The notes: generated from the sequence alone by a model not told the origin. DNA of 26,344 bases from an uncultured Lachnospiraceae bacterium (GCA_910585555.1 CAJUFU010000029.1:11613-37956); one strand, 5' to 3'; numbered from the stretch's first letter, positions 7,903-15,160 are shown. Translations and numbers: made by a program.

Positions 7903-8511
7903 ATGGAATTTTTAAAGAGTAATTTGCAGTGGACGCGGAAACCAGAGCAGGTGGAGATGGAAGAAGGCAAAGTGGTGATTACCACAGAACAAGGAACAGA
8001 TTTATGGGCACGTACTTATTATGGGTTCCAAAATGACAATGCACCGGTATTGCAAACCAGAACGAGTGACAAGTTTTTTTCTTTTATCGTAAAGACAGAA
8101 TTTGAAAGTTCCCACCGGTTTGATCAATGTGGTGTGGCAATGTATCTGGACAGCGACAATTGGTTTAAAGCATCTATTGAGTATGAAGATGAGAAAGTTC
8201 AAAGGCTTGGCAGTGTAGTCACAAATCATGGGTATTCTGATTGGGCTACCACCGATATCTCATCGGATATTAAGAGTATGTGGTATCGCTTTTCAAGAAG
8301 GAACAGTGATTTTTGCATTGAAAGCAGTCAGGATGGAATTCATTATATGCAGATGAGGATTTTTCATATGTGGGAGGGAGCAGAAGAGATTACATATGGA
8401 ATCTATGCCTGCAGCCCTACCGACGGCTCTTATCGGGCTGTATTTTCCGAAATGGAGATTACGGAATGTCAGTGGAAGTCAGATGCGGATTGGCGGGAAG
8501 GGGAAAACTGA
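7903..8511 (+). CDS. DUF1349 domain protein (concanavalin A-like fold)
   Basis: A 202-residue soluble protein with no signal peptide or membrane helix. It matches the DUF1349/YesU-like pattern: WARTYYGFQNDNAP, then the FDQCGVAMYLDSDNWFKASIE stretch (in shortened form FDQCGVAMYL), the RLGSVVTNHGYSDWAT segment and the TYGIYACSP block near residues 164-172. Family members adopt a jelly-roll fold related to laminarinases and lectins and usually sit in carbohydrate gene clusters; their activity is not established. The start ATG at 7903 has an AGAAAGGAAG ribosome binding site. Being cytoplasmic and 22 bp after the MFS gene, it may bind or modify the imported sugar. Confidence 0.82.
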   Translation: MEFLKSNLQWTRKPEQVEMEEGKVVITTEQGTDLWARTYYGFQNDNAPVLQTRTSDKFFSFIVKTEFESSHRFDQCGVAMYLDSDNWFKASIEYEDEKVQRLGSVVTNHGYSDWATTDISSDIKSMWYRFSRRNSDFCIESSQDGIHYMQMRIFHMWEGAEEITYGIYACSPTDGSYRAVFSEMEITECQWKSDADWREGEN

Positions 8512-8541
8512 AAGAAGCGCGTGAGCGAAGGAGAAAAGAAG

Positions 8542-9012
8542 ATGGCGATAGAAAGCGTAAAGGCATATTTCAGACAATATGACATGGAAGAAAAGATTTT
8601 GGAGTTCGATGTATCCAGTGCAACGGTGGAGCTGGCGGCCGAGGCCCTGCATTGTGAACCGCAGAGGATTGCCAAGACATTGTCCTTTCTGGTGGCGGAG
8701 CATCCGGTGTTGATCGTGGCGGCCGGGGATGCCAAGGTGGACAATCATAAGTTTAAAGAGCAGTTTGCTGCCAAAGCCAAGATGCTTTCGCCTGAGCAGG
8801 TGGAAGCATTGGTGGGACATGCGGTGGGCGGCGTGTGTCCTTTTGCGGTCAAGGAGGGCGTGACCGTATATCTCGATGTTTCCCTGCAGCGCTTTGAGAC
8901 AGTCTTTCCGGCCTGTGGAAGTTCCAACAGTGCCATAGAACTTACGATTCCACAACTGGAGCAATATTCTGGTTATACTGGCTGGATAGACGTGTGCAAG
9001 GGATATCTTTGA
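8542..9012 (+). CDS. YbaK/EbsC-type aminoacyl-tRNA deacylase
   Basis: A 156-residue protein of the YbaK/ProX editing-domain family, which hydrolyses mischarged aminoacyl-tRNA (classically Cys- or Ala-tRNA-Pro) in trans. Family signs are the PQRIAKTLSFLV stretch, AAGDAKVDNHKFK holding the conserved lysines, and VGHAVGGVCPFAVKEGV with the GGV-PF motif. A GTG at 8521 is in frame, but the AAGGAG at 8528-8533 is placed correctly only for the ATG at 8542. It follows the DUF1349 gene by 30 bp and precedes pepT by 84 bp, all on one strand, so co-transcription with the MFS module is possible although the roles are unrelated. Confidence 0.88.
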   Translation: MAIESVKAYFRQYDMEEKILEFDVSSATVELAAEALHCEPQRIAKTLSFLVAEHPVLIVAAGDAKVDNHKFKEQFAAKAKMLSPEQVEALVGHAVGGVCPFAVKEGVTVYLDVSLQRFETVFPACGSSNSAIELTIPQLEQYSGYTGWIDVCKGYL

Positions 9013-9096
9013 AGGAAGAGGGAAAGGATATCAGCAGAGAGGAAAGAGAAGCGGTAAAGCGTTTGGAACCATTTGTCAGTGGAGAAAGGAGAAATC

Positions 9097-10338
9097 ATGG
9101 AAAGAGTGATCGAAAATTTTTTGGAGTATGTTAAAATAGACACCCAGTCTTTAGAGGAGAGCACCAGCACCCCGTCTACGTTAAAACAGCATGATTTGGC
9201 GGTGGTTTTGGAGAGGCAGTTACAAAAGATGGGGGCGGAAGATATTACTTATGATAAAGAACACTGCTATTTGTATGCAACAATTCCGGCTTCTGAGGGA
9301 TGCAGGCAGGCGCCGGTGATTGGTTTTATTGCGCATATGGATACATCGCCGGCGGTGACGGGAGCAGGGGTGAAGCCCCGTATCGTGGAAGACTATGACG
9401 GGAAAGATATCGTATTGAATGAGGAGAAGCAGATTGTCATGAAGACGGCGGACTTCCCGGAACTTGCTTCTTATCAGGGAAAGAGGCTGATTGTCACGGA
9501 TGGCACCACGCTTTTGGGTGCTGATGATAAAGCGGGCGTGGCGGAAATTATGGCGATGGCGGAGTACTTGCTTACACATAAAGAAATCTGTCATGGACAG
9601 ATACGGATTGGTTTTACCCCGGATGAAGAGGTGGGGGCAGGCGCGGACCATTTTGATGTAGCGCTTTTTGGTGCGGATTACGCTTATACTGTGGACGGCG
9701 GCAGGCTGGGAGAATTGGAGTATGAGAATTTCAATGCGGCGGGTGCCAAGGTCTTGGTGCATGGGCGGAGTGTCCATCCGGGAGAGGCTAAGAATAAGAT
9801 GCAAAATGCCATATTGATGGCCCAGGAATTTCAGGCCATGCTTCCTGCCTGGGAAAATCCCATGTACACCTGCGGATATGAAGGCTTCTATCATTTAGAC
9901 CAGCTGCATGGCACAGTGGAAGAAGCTGTGGCGGAGTATATTATCAGAGATCATGATAAGGCTAAATTTGAGAAGCGGAAAGAAACCTTTTTACAGATTG
10001 GAGAATTCCTGAACAGAAAATATGGGGCAGGAACCTTTGCTATCGAATTGAAGGATTCTTATTACAATATGAAAGAGAAGATAGAAGAACATATGCATCT
10101 GGTAGACTACGCAAAGGAGGCTATGGAAGAACTGGGAATTCAGCCTGTGGTAGTGCCAATCCGCGGTGGTACGGACGGGGCGAGACTGTCCTTCATGGGC
10201 CTGCCATGTCCGAATCTGTGTACAGGCGGGCAGAACTTTCACGGACGTTTCGAATATGCCTGTGCGGATGAGATGGAGCTGATTGTTAAGCTGTTGATTG
10301 GGATAGCCGTGAAATATGGCAAAGAGGGCAGAAGTTAA
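9097..10338 (+). CDS. pepT: Peptidase T (tripeptide aminopeptidase)
   Basis: M20-family di-zinc aminopeptidase, 413 residues, the usual length for PepT, which removes the N-terminal residue from tripeptides in the cytoplasm. Metal and catalytic residues are all visible: HMD (His80, Asp82), GADDKAG (Asp143), the PDEEVGAG motif (catalytic Glu177 and ligand Glu178), the TVDGG motif (Asp200) and NFHGRFE (His382). The dimerisation domain lies between about 210 and 320. A TTG at 9073 is in frame but has no ribosome binding site; AAAGGAG (9086-9092) fixes the ATG at 9097. It ends the rightward unit that starts with the MFS gene. Confidence 0.95.
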   Translation: MERVIENFLEYVKIDTQSLEESTSTPSTLKQHDLAVVLERQLQKMGAEDITYDKEHCYLYATIPASEGCRQAPVIGFIAHMDTSPAVTGAGVKPRIVEDYDGKDIVLNEEKQIVMKTADFPELASYQGKRLIVTDGTTLLGADDKAGVAEIMAMAEYLLTHKEICHGQIRIGFTPDEEVGAGADHFDVALFGADYAYTVDGGRLGELEYENFNAAGAKVLVHGRSVHPGEAKNKMQNAILMAQEFQAMLPAWENPMYTCGYEGFYHLDQLHGTVEEAVAEYIIRDHDKAKFEKRKETFLQIGEFLNRKYGAGTFAIELKDSYYNMKEKIEEHMHLVDYAKEAMEELGIQPVVVPIRGGTDGARLSFMGLPCPNLCTGGQNFHGRFEYACADEMELIVKLLIGIAVKYGKEGRS

Positions 10339-10397
10339 ACAGTTTTGTTAAAAAATCATAGGTTGACTTATGAAGGAGAACAGCAAAAATCCCTAGT

Positions 10398-10454
10398 GGG
10401 AAGTCTCTTGACCACAGCAGAACACGGTTTGCGAGCTACTGGGAGAGACTTCCC
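10398..10454. repeat. 11-bp inverted repeat between convergent genes
   Basis: GGGAAGTCTCT (10398-10408) and AGAGACTTCCC (10444-10454) are perfect complements enclosing 35 bases. It lies between the pepT stop and the stop of the coiled-coil gene. Read on the minus strand, a T5 run follows the stem after about 8 bases, so it could serve as a long-looped terminator for the coiled-coil gene. It could also be a small structured RNA or repeat remnant. Confidence 0.55.
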
Positions 10455-10465
10455 ATGTAAAGGGG

Positions 10466-10921
10466 TTAAGTATTGCCTGGGATTAACTGATTGATGCGCA
10501 GGATTTCTGTGACAGTGTCCATGCCGTCCTGCAGCTTCGCAATATCTTTCTTGGTGCTCTGTGCAAAATGACGGAAAGAGAGATCAAGGCTTTCCAGTTT
10601 ATCGATGGTCTTGTTTAGTTTGACATCCAGATATTTGAAATTGTCTTCTGTACGATTCAGTCTCTCGTCCATACGGTCAAGTCTTTCATCCATGCGGTCG
10701 AGCCTGCCGTCAATTCGGTCCAAACGCTCATAGATGGGAGAAATCTCTGTCTTAAATTTCTGGTCCAATTTTTTGTCCAGTTTTTCTTCTAGTTTTACTT
10801 CAAGCGTCTGTTCTAATAGGTCAGCGATCGCCTGGAGATCTCCTTGTGTCAGCGCCACGATGATTCCCTCCTTTTCCCATGAAATAGTTGCGGGTTCCTG
10901 CATTTTGTGCTTTTTGTTCAT
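10466..10921 (-). CDS. Heptad-repeat coiled-coil protein, function unknown
   Basis: A 151-residue soluble protein I cannot assign. Its central region (about residues 42-115) is an almost continuous coiled coil containing near-exact heptads of the form RLDRMDE: RLDRIDG, RLDRMDE, RLDRMDE, RLNRTED in tandem at about 67-94. The C-terminal 35 residues look helical as well. The first 40 residues include an ITQGDLQAI-like segment rather than a signal peptide. The ribosome binding site GGGAGGAAA is 4-5 bases before the ATG at 10921. Similar short heptad proteins occur in Clostridia and in phage or toxin-antitoxin settings, but no partner is visible here. Confidence 0.75.
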   Translation of the reverse strand: MNKKHKMQEPATISWEKEGIIVALTQGDLQAIADLLEQTLEVKLEEKLDKKLDQKFKTEISPIYERLDRIDGRLDRMDERLDRMDERLNRTEDNFKYLDVKLNKTIDKLESLDLSFRHFAQSTKKDIAKLQDGMDTVTEILRINQLIPGNT

Positions 10922-11020
10922 ATGTTTCCTCCCTGTGGCCGCAGGGATATATGAACATATCGTAGGTCAGTATTCCCTGCTTGTGTGAATGATGTGATTG
11001 TAAGCAAGGATTCTAAACAG

Positions 11021-11045
11021 ATAAATATCAAGTAACGATATTTAT
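11021..11045. repeat. 9-bp dyad in the leader of the coiled-coil gene
   Basis: ATAAATATC (11021-11029) and GATATTTAT (11037-11045) form a perfect stem with a 7-base loop. It coincides with the predicted transcription start of the minus-strand gene if the promoter at 11053-11082 is right. Confidence 0.4.
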
Positions 11046-11052
11046 AGAAAAA

Positions 11053-11082
11053 AGAATAAACGAAATTGCGTTAGAATATCAA
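11053..11082 (-). promoter_or_regulatory. Candidate promoter of the coiled-coil gene
   Basis: Minus-strand -35 TTGATA (11082-11077), 18-base spacer, -10 TATTCT (11058-11053). Only four of six -10 bases match consensus, so this is tentative. The rest of 10922-11192 holds the dyad above and the terminator at 11136-11178. Confidence 0.35.
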
Positions 11083-11135
11083 TGCTGTAATAAAATGATA
11101 TCAGTAAAAGGATGGATTGTCAAGGGGATTTGCAA

Positions 11136-11178
11136 AAAAACAGTGATTCAATATTCAGAATTTTGAATCACTGTTTTT
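11136..11178 (-). terminator. Terminator of the serine hydrolase gene
   Basis: A 16-bp perfect stem (11136-11151 with 11163-11178) sits 14 bases after the hydrolase stop. On the minus strand it ends in a run of seven Ts, and on the plus strand in five Ts, so it can work in both directions. Confidence 0.9.
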
Positions 11179-11192
11179 GATATGTGAATTTT

Positions 11193-12368
11193 TCAGTCTA
11201 AGGCCGAGAAAACGATGTTTCGGATGCGTCTGGTGTAGGCGGTGGTGCCGGTATCGGTTTTTTGGTACATGATCAGAAGAAACATGTCATCTGCAGGGTC
11301 GATTGTCATGTAAGTACCCATCCATCCGTCCCATCCGAATTCACCGGGGCGGCTTATGGAGATGGCAGCACCGGGATCGCGCATAATGCGCATCAGATTG
11401 GCGTAACTGCAGCCGGAAAGGCTTTCCCACTGCCAGACATAAGAATCCAGCGCAGGGGCAAGATGAGCCTGCGTCATAAAAGAGACGGTTCTGGGGGAGA
11501 GGATAGATGTATTCCCCAGGCTTCCCTGACACAAAAGCATCTGTGCAAAACGGGCATAATCGTCGATGGTAGAGACAAGTCCTGCACCGCCGGATTCAAA
11601 GGCGGGAGGCGTCTTCATATCGTTGCTGATACCAAGGTGGGGAAAATGGAATTCTTCCAATCCTTTTCCAATGTCCTGATAGGCTTTGGAGAGCCTGGAT
11701 TGTTTCTCCGGCGGGACAAAGAAACCGGTGTCATTCATCTTGAGAGGTGCGAAGATACGCAGTCTCAGGAAATCTCCAAGGCGCATACCGGAGACCACTT
11801 CAATGATTGCGCCAAGGACATCCGCAGACATACCGTAATGCCATTTTTCACCGGGATGGAAGGCCAGGGGAAGCTTTCCGAGTCGATTCATAATCTCACA
11901 AGTGGTCATTGCCCGGGGAGAGGAGAGCTTTGTAATCACTTCATCCATAAGCATGTCCGTGCGGATTTCGGAAGTACAGCTTTCTCCTGGATAGGTCAGC
12001 CCGGAAGTCATGTTTAGAAGATCTTGTATGATGACAGGGCGCTTTACAGGCACGGGTCCCTGCGCCGTCATCACCTCCTGGTCAAGAAATCCTGGCAGAT
12101 AATCAGAAACCGCATCGTATAGATCAATCCGGCCTTCTTCTAAAAGCAGCATAATGGCTGCGGCCGTAATAGGTTTGGTCATGGAATAGAGTCGGAATAT
12201 GGTATCCCTTGTCAGAGGAAGCTGCGAGGCAAGGTCCCGCATACCGGATTGATAGTAGCACTGTTTTTTGCCGCCCTGCCAAACCAGGCAATTGATGCCG
12301 GCAACGTAGCCGGTATCCGTCATTTCCTGTAAAAGTTCCTGCAGACGGGACAATCTTTTTTGGTTCAT
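11193..12368 (-). CDS. Beta-lactamase-family serine hydrolase (family VIII esterase-like)
   Basis: A 391-residue hydrolase of the class C beta-lactamase/penicillin-binding-protein fold, without signal peptide or membrane helix, hence probably cytoplasmic. The nucleophile motif S-x-x-K is SMTK (Ser62, Lys65). The second motif is Tyr178 in HYGMSADVLGAIIE: the usual Y-x-N asparagine is replaced by Met, as in family VIII carboxylesterases. Near the C-terminus FGWDGWMGT stands where beta-lactamases have KTG. These features argue for an esterase or D-amino-acid-type peptidase rather than drug resistance. ATGs occur at 12374 and 12368; GGGAGG lies directly before the first, so the second, with 6-base spacing, is chosen. 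It is separated from the upstream gene by that gene's terminator; its promoter is not clear. Confidence 0.85.
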   Translation of the reverse strand: MNQKRLSRLQELLQEMTDTGYVAGINCLVWQGGKKQCYYQSGMRDLASQLPLTRDTIFRLYSMTKPITAAAIMLLLEEGRIDLYDAVSDYLPGFLDQEVMTAQGPVPVKRPVIIQDLLNMTSGLTYPGESCTSEIRTDMLMDEVITKLSSPRAMTTCEIMNRLGKLPLAFHPGEKWHYGMSADVLGAIIEVVSGMRLGDFLRLRIFAPLKMNDTGFFVPPEKQSRLSKAYQDIGKGLEEFHFPHLGISNDMKTPPAFESGGAGLVSTIDDYARFAQMLLCQGSLGNTSILSPRTVSFMTQAHLAPALDSYVWQWESLSGCSYANLMRIMRDPGAAISISRPGEFGWDGWMGTYMTIDPADDMFLLIMYQKTDTGTTAYTRRIRNIVFSALD

Positions 12369-12455
12369 TATCATCCTCCCTGTTATATGTTTCTTTCTGT
12401 CAGTCGTTGTTGCTGCCGGTCTTTACGAAAACCGGGGTATCGGTCTTAAGAAAAA

Positions 12456-12496
12456 GGCCGCTCCTCATAACTGCTGCGCAGTTATAGAGGGCGGCC
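12456..12496 (-). terminator. Terminator of the DUF6033-like gene
   Basis: A GC-rich stem of about 18 bp with one mismatch (12456-12474 with 12478-12496; ends GGCCGC/GCGGCC) followed on the minus strand by TTTTT. It begins about 18 bases after the stop of the gene at 12515. Confidence 0.9.
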
Positions 12497-12514
12497 CCTG
12501 CAATTTCGTTTTCT

Positions 12515-13249
12515 TTAGATGCTGAAATCGAAATGTCCGCCGGGCATGGGAATACTGGTTTCTTCCTTAATCTCATCCCAGTTGACATTGGTGATTTTCT
12601 CAAGCAGCTCTTCCGTGCTGTCAGCATAGACAGTGGTGCGTTTACTGTGATCGTAATTATATTTGTCTGTCCCGTCTTTGGCAGCTTTCTCAGCAGCCTC
12701 CTTTGCGGCTTCCTTCTTGTCCTCGCGGATTTTATCCACGAATTCTTTCTGGCGCTCGCCGGCTTTCTCAAGTTCTGCGAAGTAGGAGACTTTGCCGTCT
12801 TTGCCGATGGAGACGCCAAGTGTTACCACCTCGTCCTCCTTGCCGGTCTTTTTCAGTTCCTCTTTGAGTTCGCCAAGTTTTCCGACTGCTTCATCGAGCA
12901 GTGCAAGATTCTGTTTCTTGACATCTTCGTCCTCGGCCATTCTCTCTAATTCCTCAGGATCGATCAGCACGCTGTAATCCTTACTGCCGCGGGAGAGATA
13001 GGAAGCAGCCTCTTCCTCGCTGTCATATTCGGCAACAAAGAAATCCATGTTGCTATACTGTTTCTTCAAATCCTGCAAAAGCGCCTTGGCTTTATCGCTC
13101 AGCTGAGGCATGTTTTTGTCAGTCTTCTTCGTATCTGCAGTCTTTTTGGATGCACCGGTTTTGTCGGCCTTATCAGCCTCCTTCTTATTCTGCACAGTGT
13201 TATTGTAATAATTGTTTTGGAATGTGTTATATCCCGCTACTTTGTTCAT
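12515..13249 (-). CDS. DUF6033-like protein, function unknown; possible motility regulon member
   Basis: A 244-residue soluble, highly charged protein. It resembles the DUF6033 family of Clostridia; no enzymatic motif is visible. The N-terminus is Asn/Tyr-rich (NNYYNNTVQN, about 11-20), followed by a Lys/Asp/Thr linker (21-46), a globular part with FFVAEYDSEEEAASYLS and VLIDPEELERMAEDE, then a long helical Lys/Glu/Ala region (about 160-200) and a short conserved-looking C-terminus (PMPGGHFDFSI). An upstream in-frame ATG at 13303 is less likely because AAGGAGG lies 8 bases before the ATG at 13249. A sigma-D-like promoter precedes it. No signal peptide is seen, but the Asn-rich N-terminus could be a type III export signal, as in flagellar secretion; that is inference. 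Confidence 0.78.
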   Translation of the reverse strand: MNKVAGYNTFQNNYYNNTVQNKKEADKADKTGASKKTADTKKTDKNMPQLSDKAKALLQDLKKQYSNMDFFVAEYDSEEEAASYLSRGSKDYSVLIDPEELERMAEDEDVKKQNLALLDEAVGKLGELKEELKKTGKEDEVVTLGVSIGKDGKVSYFAELEKAGERQKEFVDKIREDKKEAAKEAAEKAAKDGTDKYNYDHSKRTTVYADSTEELLEKITNVNWDEIKEETSIPMPGGHFDFSI

Positions 13250-13323
13250 GGCTTTGCCCTCCTTAGCATGATCAGTAAATCCGTTTACCTGCGGCGGACA
13301 CAAATGCCCACCTCTTACAATAT

Positions 13324-13350
13324 ATATCGTAACAGGGTAAAATTTTCTTA
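13324..13350 (-). promoter_or_regulatory. Sigma-D (sigma-28)-like promoter of the DUF6033-like gene
   Basis: On the minus strand TAAG (13350-13347), 15 bases, then TACGATAT (13331-13324). The known sigma-D consensus is TAAA, 14-16 bases, GCCGATAT. It matches 3 of 4 and 6 of 8 positions, and leaves about 65 bases of leader. No clear sigma-A promoter competes here. Confidence 0.5.
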
Positions 13351-13410
13351 ATAGACTGTTGATAAGAAAACAGGAAAAATATCAATCGTACATGATAGAA
13401 ATGGCTAAAT

Positions 13411-13450
13411 AGAGAGACGATTCGGATTATGTAAACCGAATCGTCTCTCT
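13411..13450 (-). terminator. Terminator-like hairpin after the small 13472 gene
   Basis: A 15-bp perfect stem (AGAGAGACGATTCGG, 13411-13425, with 13436-13450), 10-base loop, 21 bases after the stop at 13472. On the minus strand it is followed by ATTTAG, a weak T tract, so termination may be partial. Confidence 0.7.
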
Positions 13451-13471
13451 ACTCGCTCATTTGCAGTAATT

Positions 13472-13675
13472 TTAACAATATTCCCGCATATTTACAAAAT
13501 TGCAAAAAGGAAGGGCATCTTTCGTGTAACCATTGGTCTTGATTTCGATATTTCGATTTTGTTCCTTTTCACATGCCTCATCGAGTACCTCAGAGAAAAA
13601 TTTCTTCGCAAGGGTCTGCGACGGGTTCTGCTTGGACTGGTGATTTTTGTTCTTTTTCAGCGGGTTAATCGCCAT
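13472..13675 (-). CDS. Small protein, possibly motility-linked, with uncertain start
   Basis: At least 67 residues from the ATG at 13675, basic at the N-terminus and ending in TNGYTKDALPF and FVNMREYC. I do not recognise it. The ATG at 13675 has no ribosome binding site. A strong AAGGAGGG lies at 13731-13724, and the reading frame stays open upstream as far as that point, adding about 13 residues (YADERLYKIEAV before the Met). No ATG, GTG or TTG sits in frame after the ribosome binding site; an ATT at 13714 has 10-base spacing. The ATG at 13710 is out of frame and gives only 17 codons. So the gene either uses a rare start, is translated by coupling, or carries a one-base frameshift near its beginning. 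A good sigma-D-like promoter precedes it. Confidence 0.6.
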   Translation of the reverse strand: MAINPLKKNKNHQSKQNPSQTLAKKFFSEVLDEACEKEQNRNIEIKTNGYTKDALPFCNFVNMREYC

Positions 13676-13814
13676 AACCGCTTCAATTTTATAAAGCCTC
13701 TCATCTGCATAAATTGCGGTGATCCCTCCTTGGATTCAGATTTGTGCTTTTCCTGTAATGCCACATTGTTTCCGTGTTTAGAAAATGCACAGCGAACTCC
13801 TTGTTCTGATAATA

Positions 13815-13840
13815 ATATCGGCAAGAATCACATTTTCTTA
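13815..13840 (-). promoter_or_regulatory. Sigma-D (sigma-28)-like promoter of the small 13472 gene
   Basis: On the minus strand TAAG (13840-13837), 14 bases, then a perfect GCCGATAT (13822-13815). This matches the sigma-D consensus at 11 of 12 positions. The leader would be about 95 bases to the ribosome-binding region. The 426-bp gap 13676-14101 otherwise holds only that ribosome binding site and the lacI-type promoter; I see nothing else in it. Confidence 0.65.
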
Positions 13841-14006
13841 ACCTTATTTTAACAGACTTTGGTAATAAATAAAAGGCGAAATCAAAAAAATATAGAAATA
13901 AACAAGAATTGTCTGACAAATGATTCGTTATATCACTAATAAATGACAAAAAGGTAAAGACGATGGAAAAATAGGATTGGCACATGCTTTTTGCTTTGTA
14001 TGCCTA

Positions 14007-14035
14007 TTGCAAAAACAGGAGGGTCTGCCTATAAT
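14007..14035 (+). promoter_or_regulatory. Sigma-A promoter of the LacI-family gene
   Basis: -35 TTGCAA (14007-14012), 17-base spacer, perfect -10 TATAAT (14030-14035). Transcription would start near 14042, which rules out the in-frame ATG at 13991 as the start codon. Confidence 0.8.
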
Positions 14036-14101
14036 CAGAATAAAAGACAGCCGCCTGCTCAAAAGATGGCAGGAGACCGGGAAGAAGAGGAGTCTTGGGT
14101 T

Positions 14102-15130
14102 ATGAGAGCGACAATTAAAGATGTGGCAAGGGAGAGCGGTGTTTCTGTCTCGGCAGTTTCGATGGCGCTCTCGGACAAACCCAGCCGCATTTCCAAGGAG
14201 ACGAGACAGAAAGTAAAAGAGGTGGCAGAACGACTGCACTATCAGCCCAATAGGGCGGCTTTGAGTCTGGTGAACCGTGAGAGCAGGATGATCGGCATTG
14301 TTATGAATGATGTCCGTAACACGCATATAGCGGCTGAGTTTATGGCAATCAACAGGGAACTGTCAGGCAAAGGCTATTCCCTGCTCAGTCATATTTTGGA
14401 GGAGCGGACCAGAGATTCCAGTTTAAAGCTGATCAGACAGATTGCCGCAGAGAACGTGGCGGCACTGATCTGGGCCAAGCCTTTGGAGGTGGATAATCAG
14501 GAGGATCTTATGAGCCTTCGAAAGAATGTGGAAGGATTGGGGATACCGGTCATTACCATGGATGATTATGGATTGGAATGTCCGGGGGTGGACGTCTGCT
14601 TTGATTACAGACAGGGCGGCTTTATGGCCACAGAACATCTTTTGGAATTGGGCCACAGACGGATTGGCTGTCTGGCGGGAGATAAGACCTTCTATGTGAC
14701 CCAGGAACGTATCGAAGGCTATCGGCAGGCACTGGAGAGTTATGGGGTTGCTTATGATGAAAAGCTGGTCTGTTATGGCGATTATACCATGGGAAGCGGT
14801 TATGAGGCTTTCTCTTATTTAATGGGGCAGCGGGTGAGCGCCATCTTTTCTTCTAATGACGAGATGGCTTTTGGAATTTACCGGGCGGCAAGGAATTATG
14901 GGATACGCATTCCTAGGGATATTTCTCTGGTCGGGTTTGACAATGTGCCTTTTGCGGATATTATGGAGACACCGCTGACTACGGTACGGGTCCCCAGTGT
15001 AGAGATGGGGAGCTTTATCGGCAGGGCGGCTATCGAGCTGTTGAGCAAAACCTGTGACGAGGAGAGAAAAAAAATAATGTATAAGCCGGATTTGCTGCGG
15101 CGGGGCAGTGCAATTGCCAAAGAAGTTTGA
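14102..15130 (+). CDS. LacI-family transcriptional regulator
   Basis: A 342-residue sugar-responsive repressor. The N-terminal helix-turn-helix begins at once (TIKDVARESGVSVSAVSMAL, residues 4-23) with the hinge near RAALSLVNRES. The remainder is a periplasmic-binding-protein-like effector domain, with ELGHRRIGCLAG, SAIFSSNDEMAFG and the DISLVGFDNVPFAD stretch typical of the family. The start is ATG 14102, with AAGAGGAG 9 bases upstream and a promoter close before. It lies immediately upstream of the sugar ABC transporter and GH3 genes, which it most likely controls; a LacI-type operator candidate lies at 15376-15390. A terminator separates it from that operon. Confidence 0.93.
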   Translation: MRATIKDVARESGVSVSAVSMALSDKPSRISKETRQKVKEVAERLHYQPNRAALSLVNRESRMIGIVMNDVRNTHIAAEFMAINRELSGKGYSLLSHILEERTRDSSLKLIRQIAAENVAALIWAKPLEVDNQEDLMSLRKNVEGLGIPVITMDDYGLECPGVDVCFDYRQGGFMATEHLLELGHRRIGCLAGDKTFYVTQERIEGYRQALESYGVAYDEKLVCYGDYTMGSGYEAFSYLMGQRVSAIFSSNDEMAFGIYRAARNYGIRIPRDISLVGFDNVPFADIMETPLTTVRVPSVEMGSFIGRAAIELLSKTCDEERKKIMYKPDLLRRGSAIAKEV

Positions 15131-15160
15131 AGGGAAAATCTTATAAAAACAGAAAAGAAA

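Noticed and set aside
9009..9134. Short frame (TTG start) between the YbaK-type and pepT genes, containing ISREEREAVKRLEPF
   Set aside because: It looks somewhat protein-like, but it is only about 41 codons, runs into pepT out of frame and has no clear ribosome binding site; it could be a gene remnant but cannot be supported.
9220..9894. A 224-codon open frame opposite pepT
   Set aside because: His/Arg/Ile-rich composition without any recognisable domain, no ribosome binding site, and complete overlap with a well-defined peptidase gene.
11262..12017. A 251-codon open frame opposite the serine hydrolase
   Set aside because: No domain, atypical composition and no ribosome binding site; the opposite strand has clear catalytic motifs.
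13991..14101. Longer start for the LacI-family protein at the ATG at 13991
   Set aside because: The consensus promoter at 14007-14035 lies inside this extension, and the helix-turn-helix begins at the ATG at 14102.
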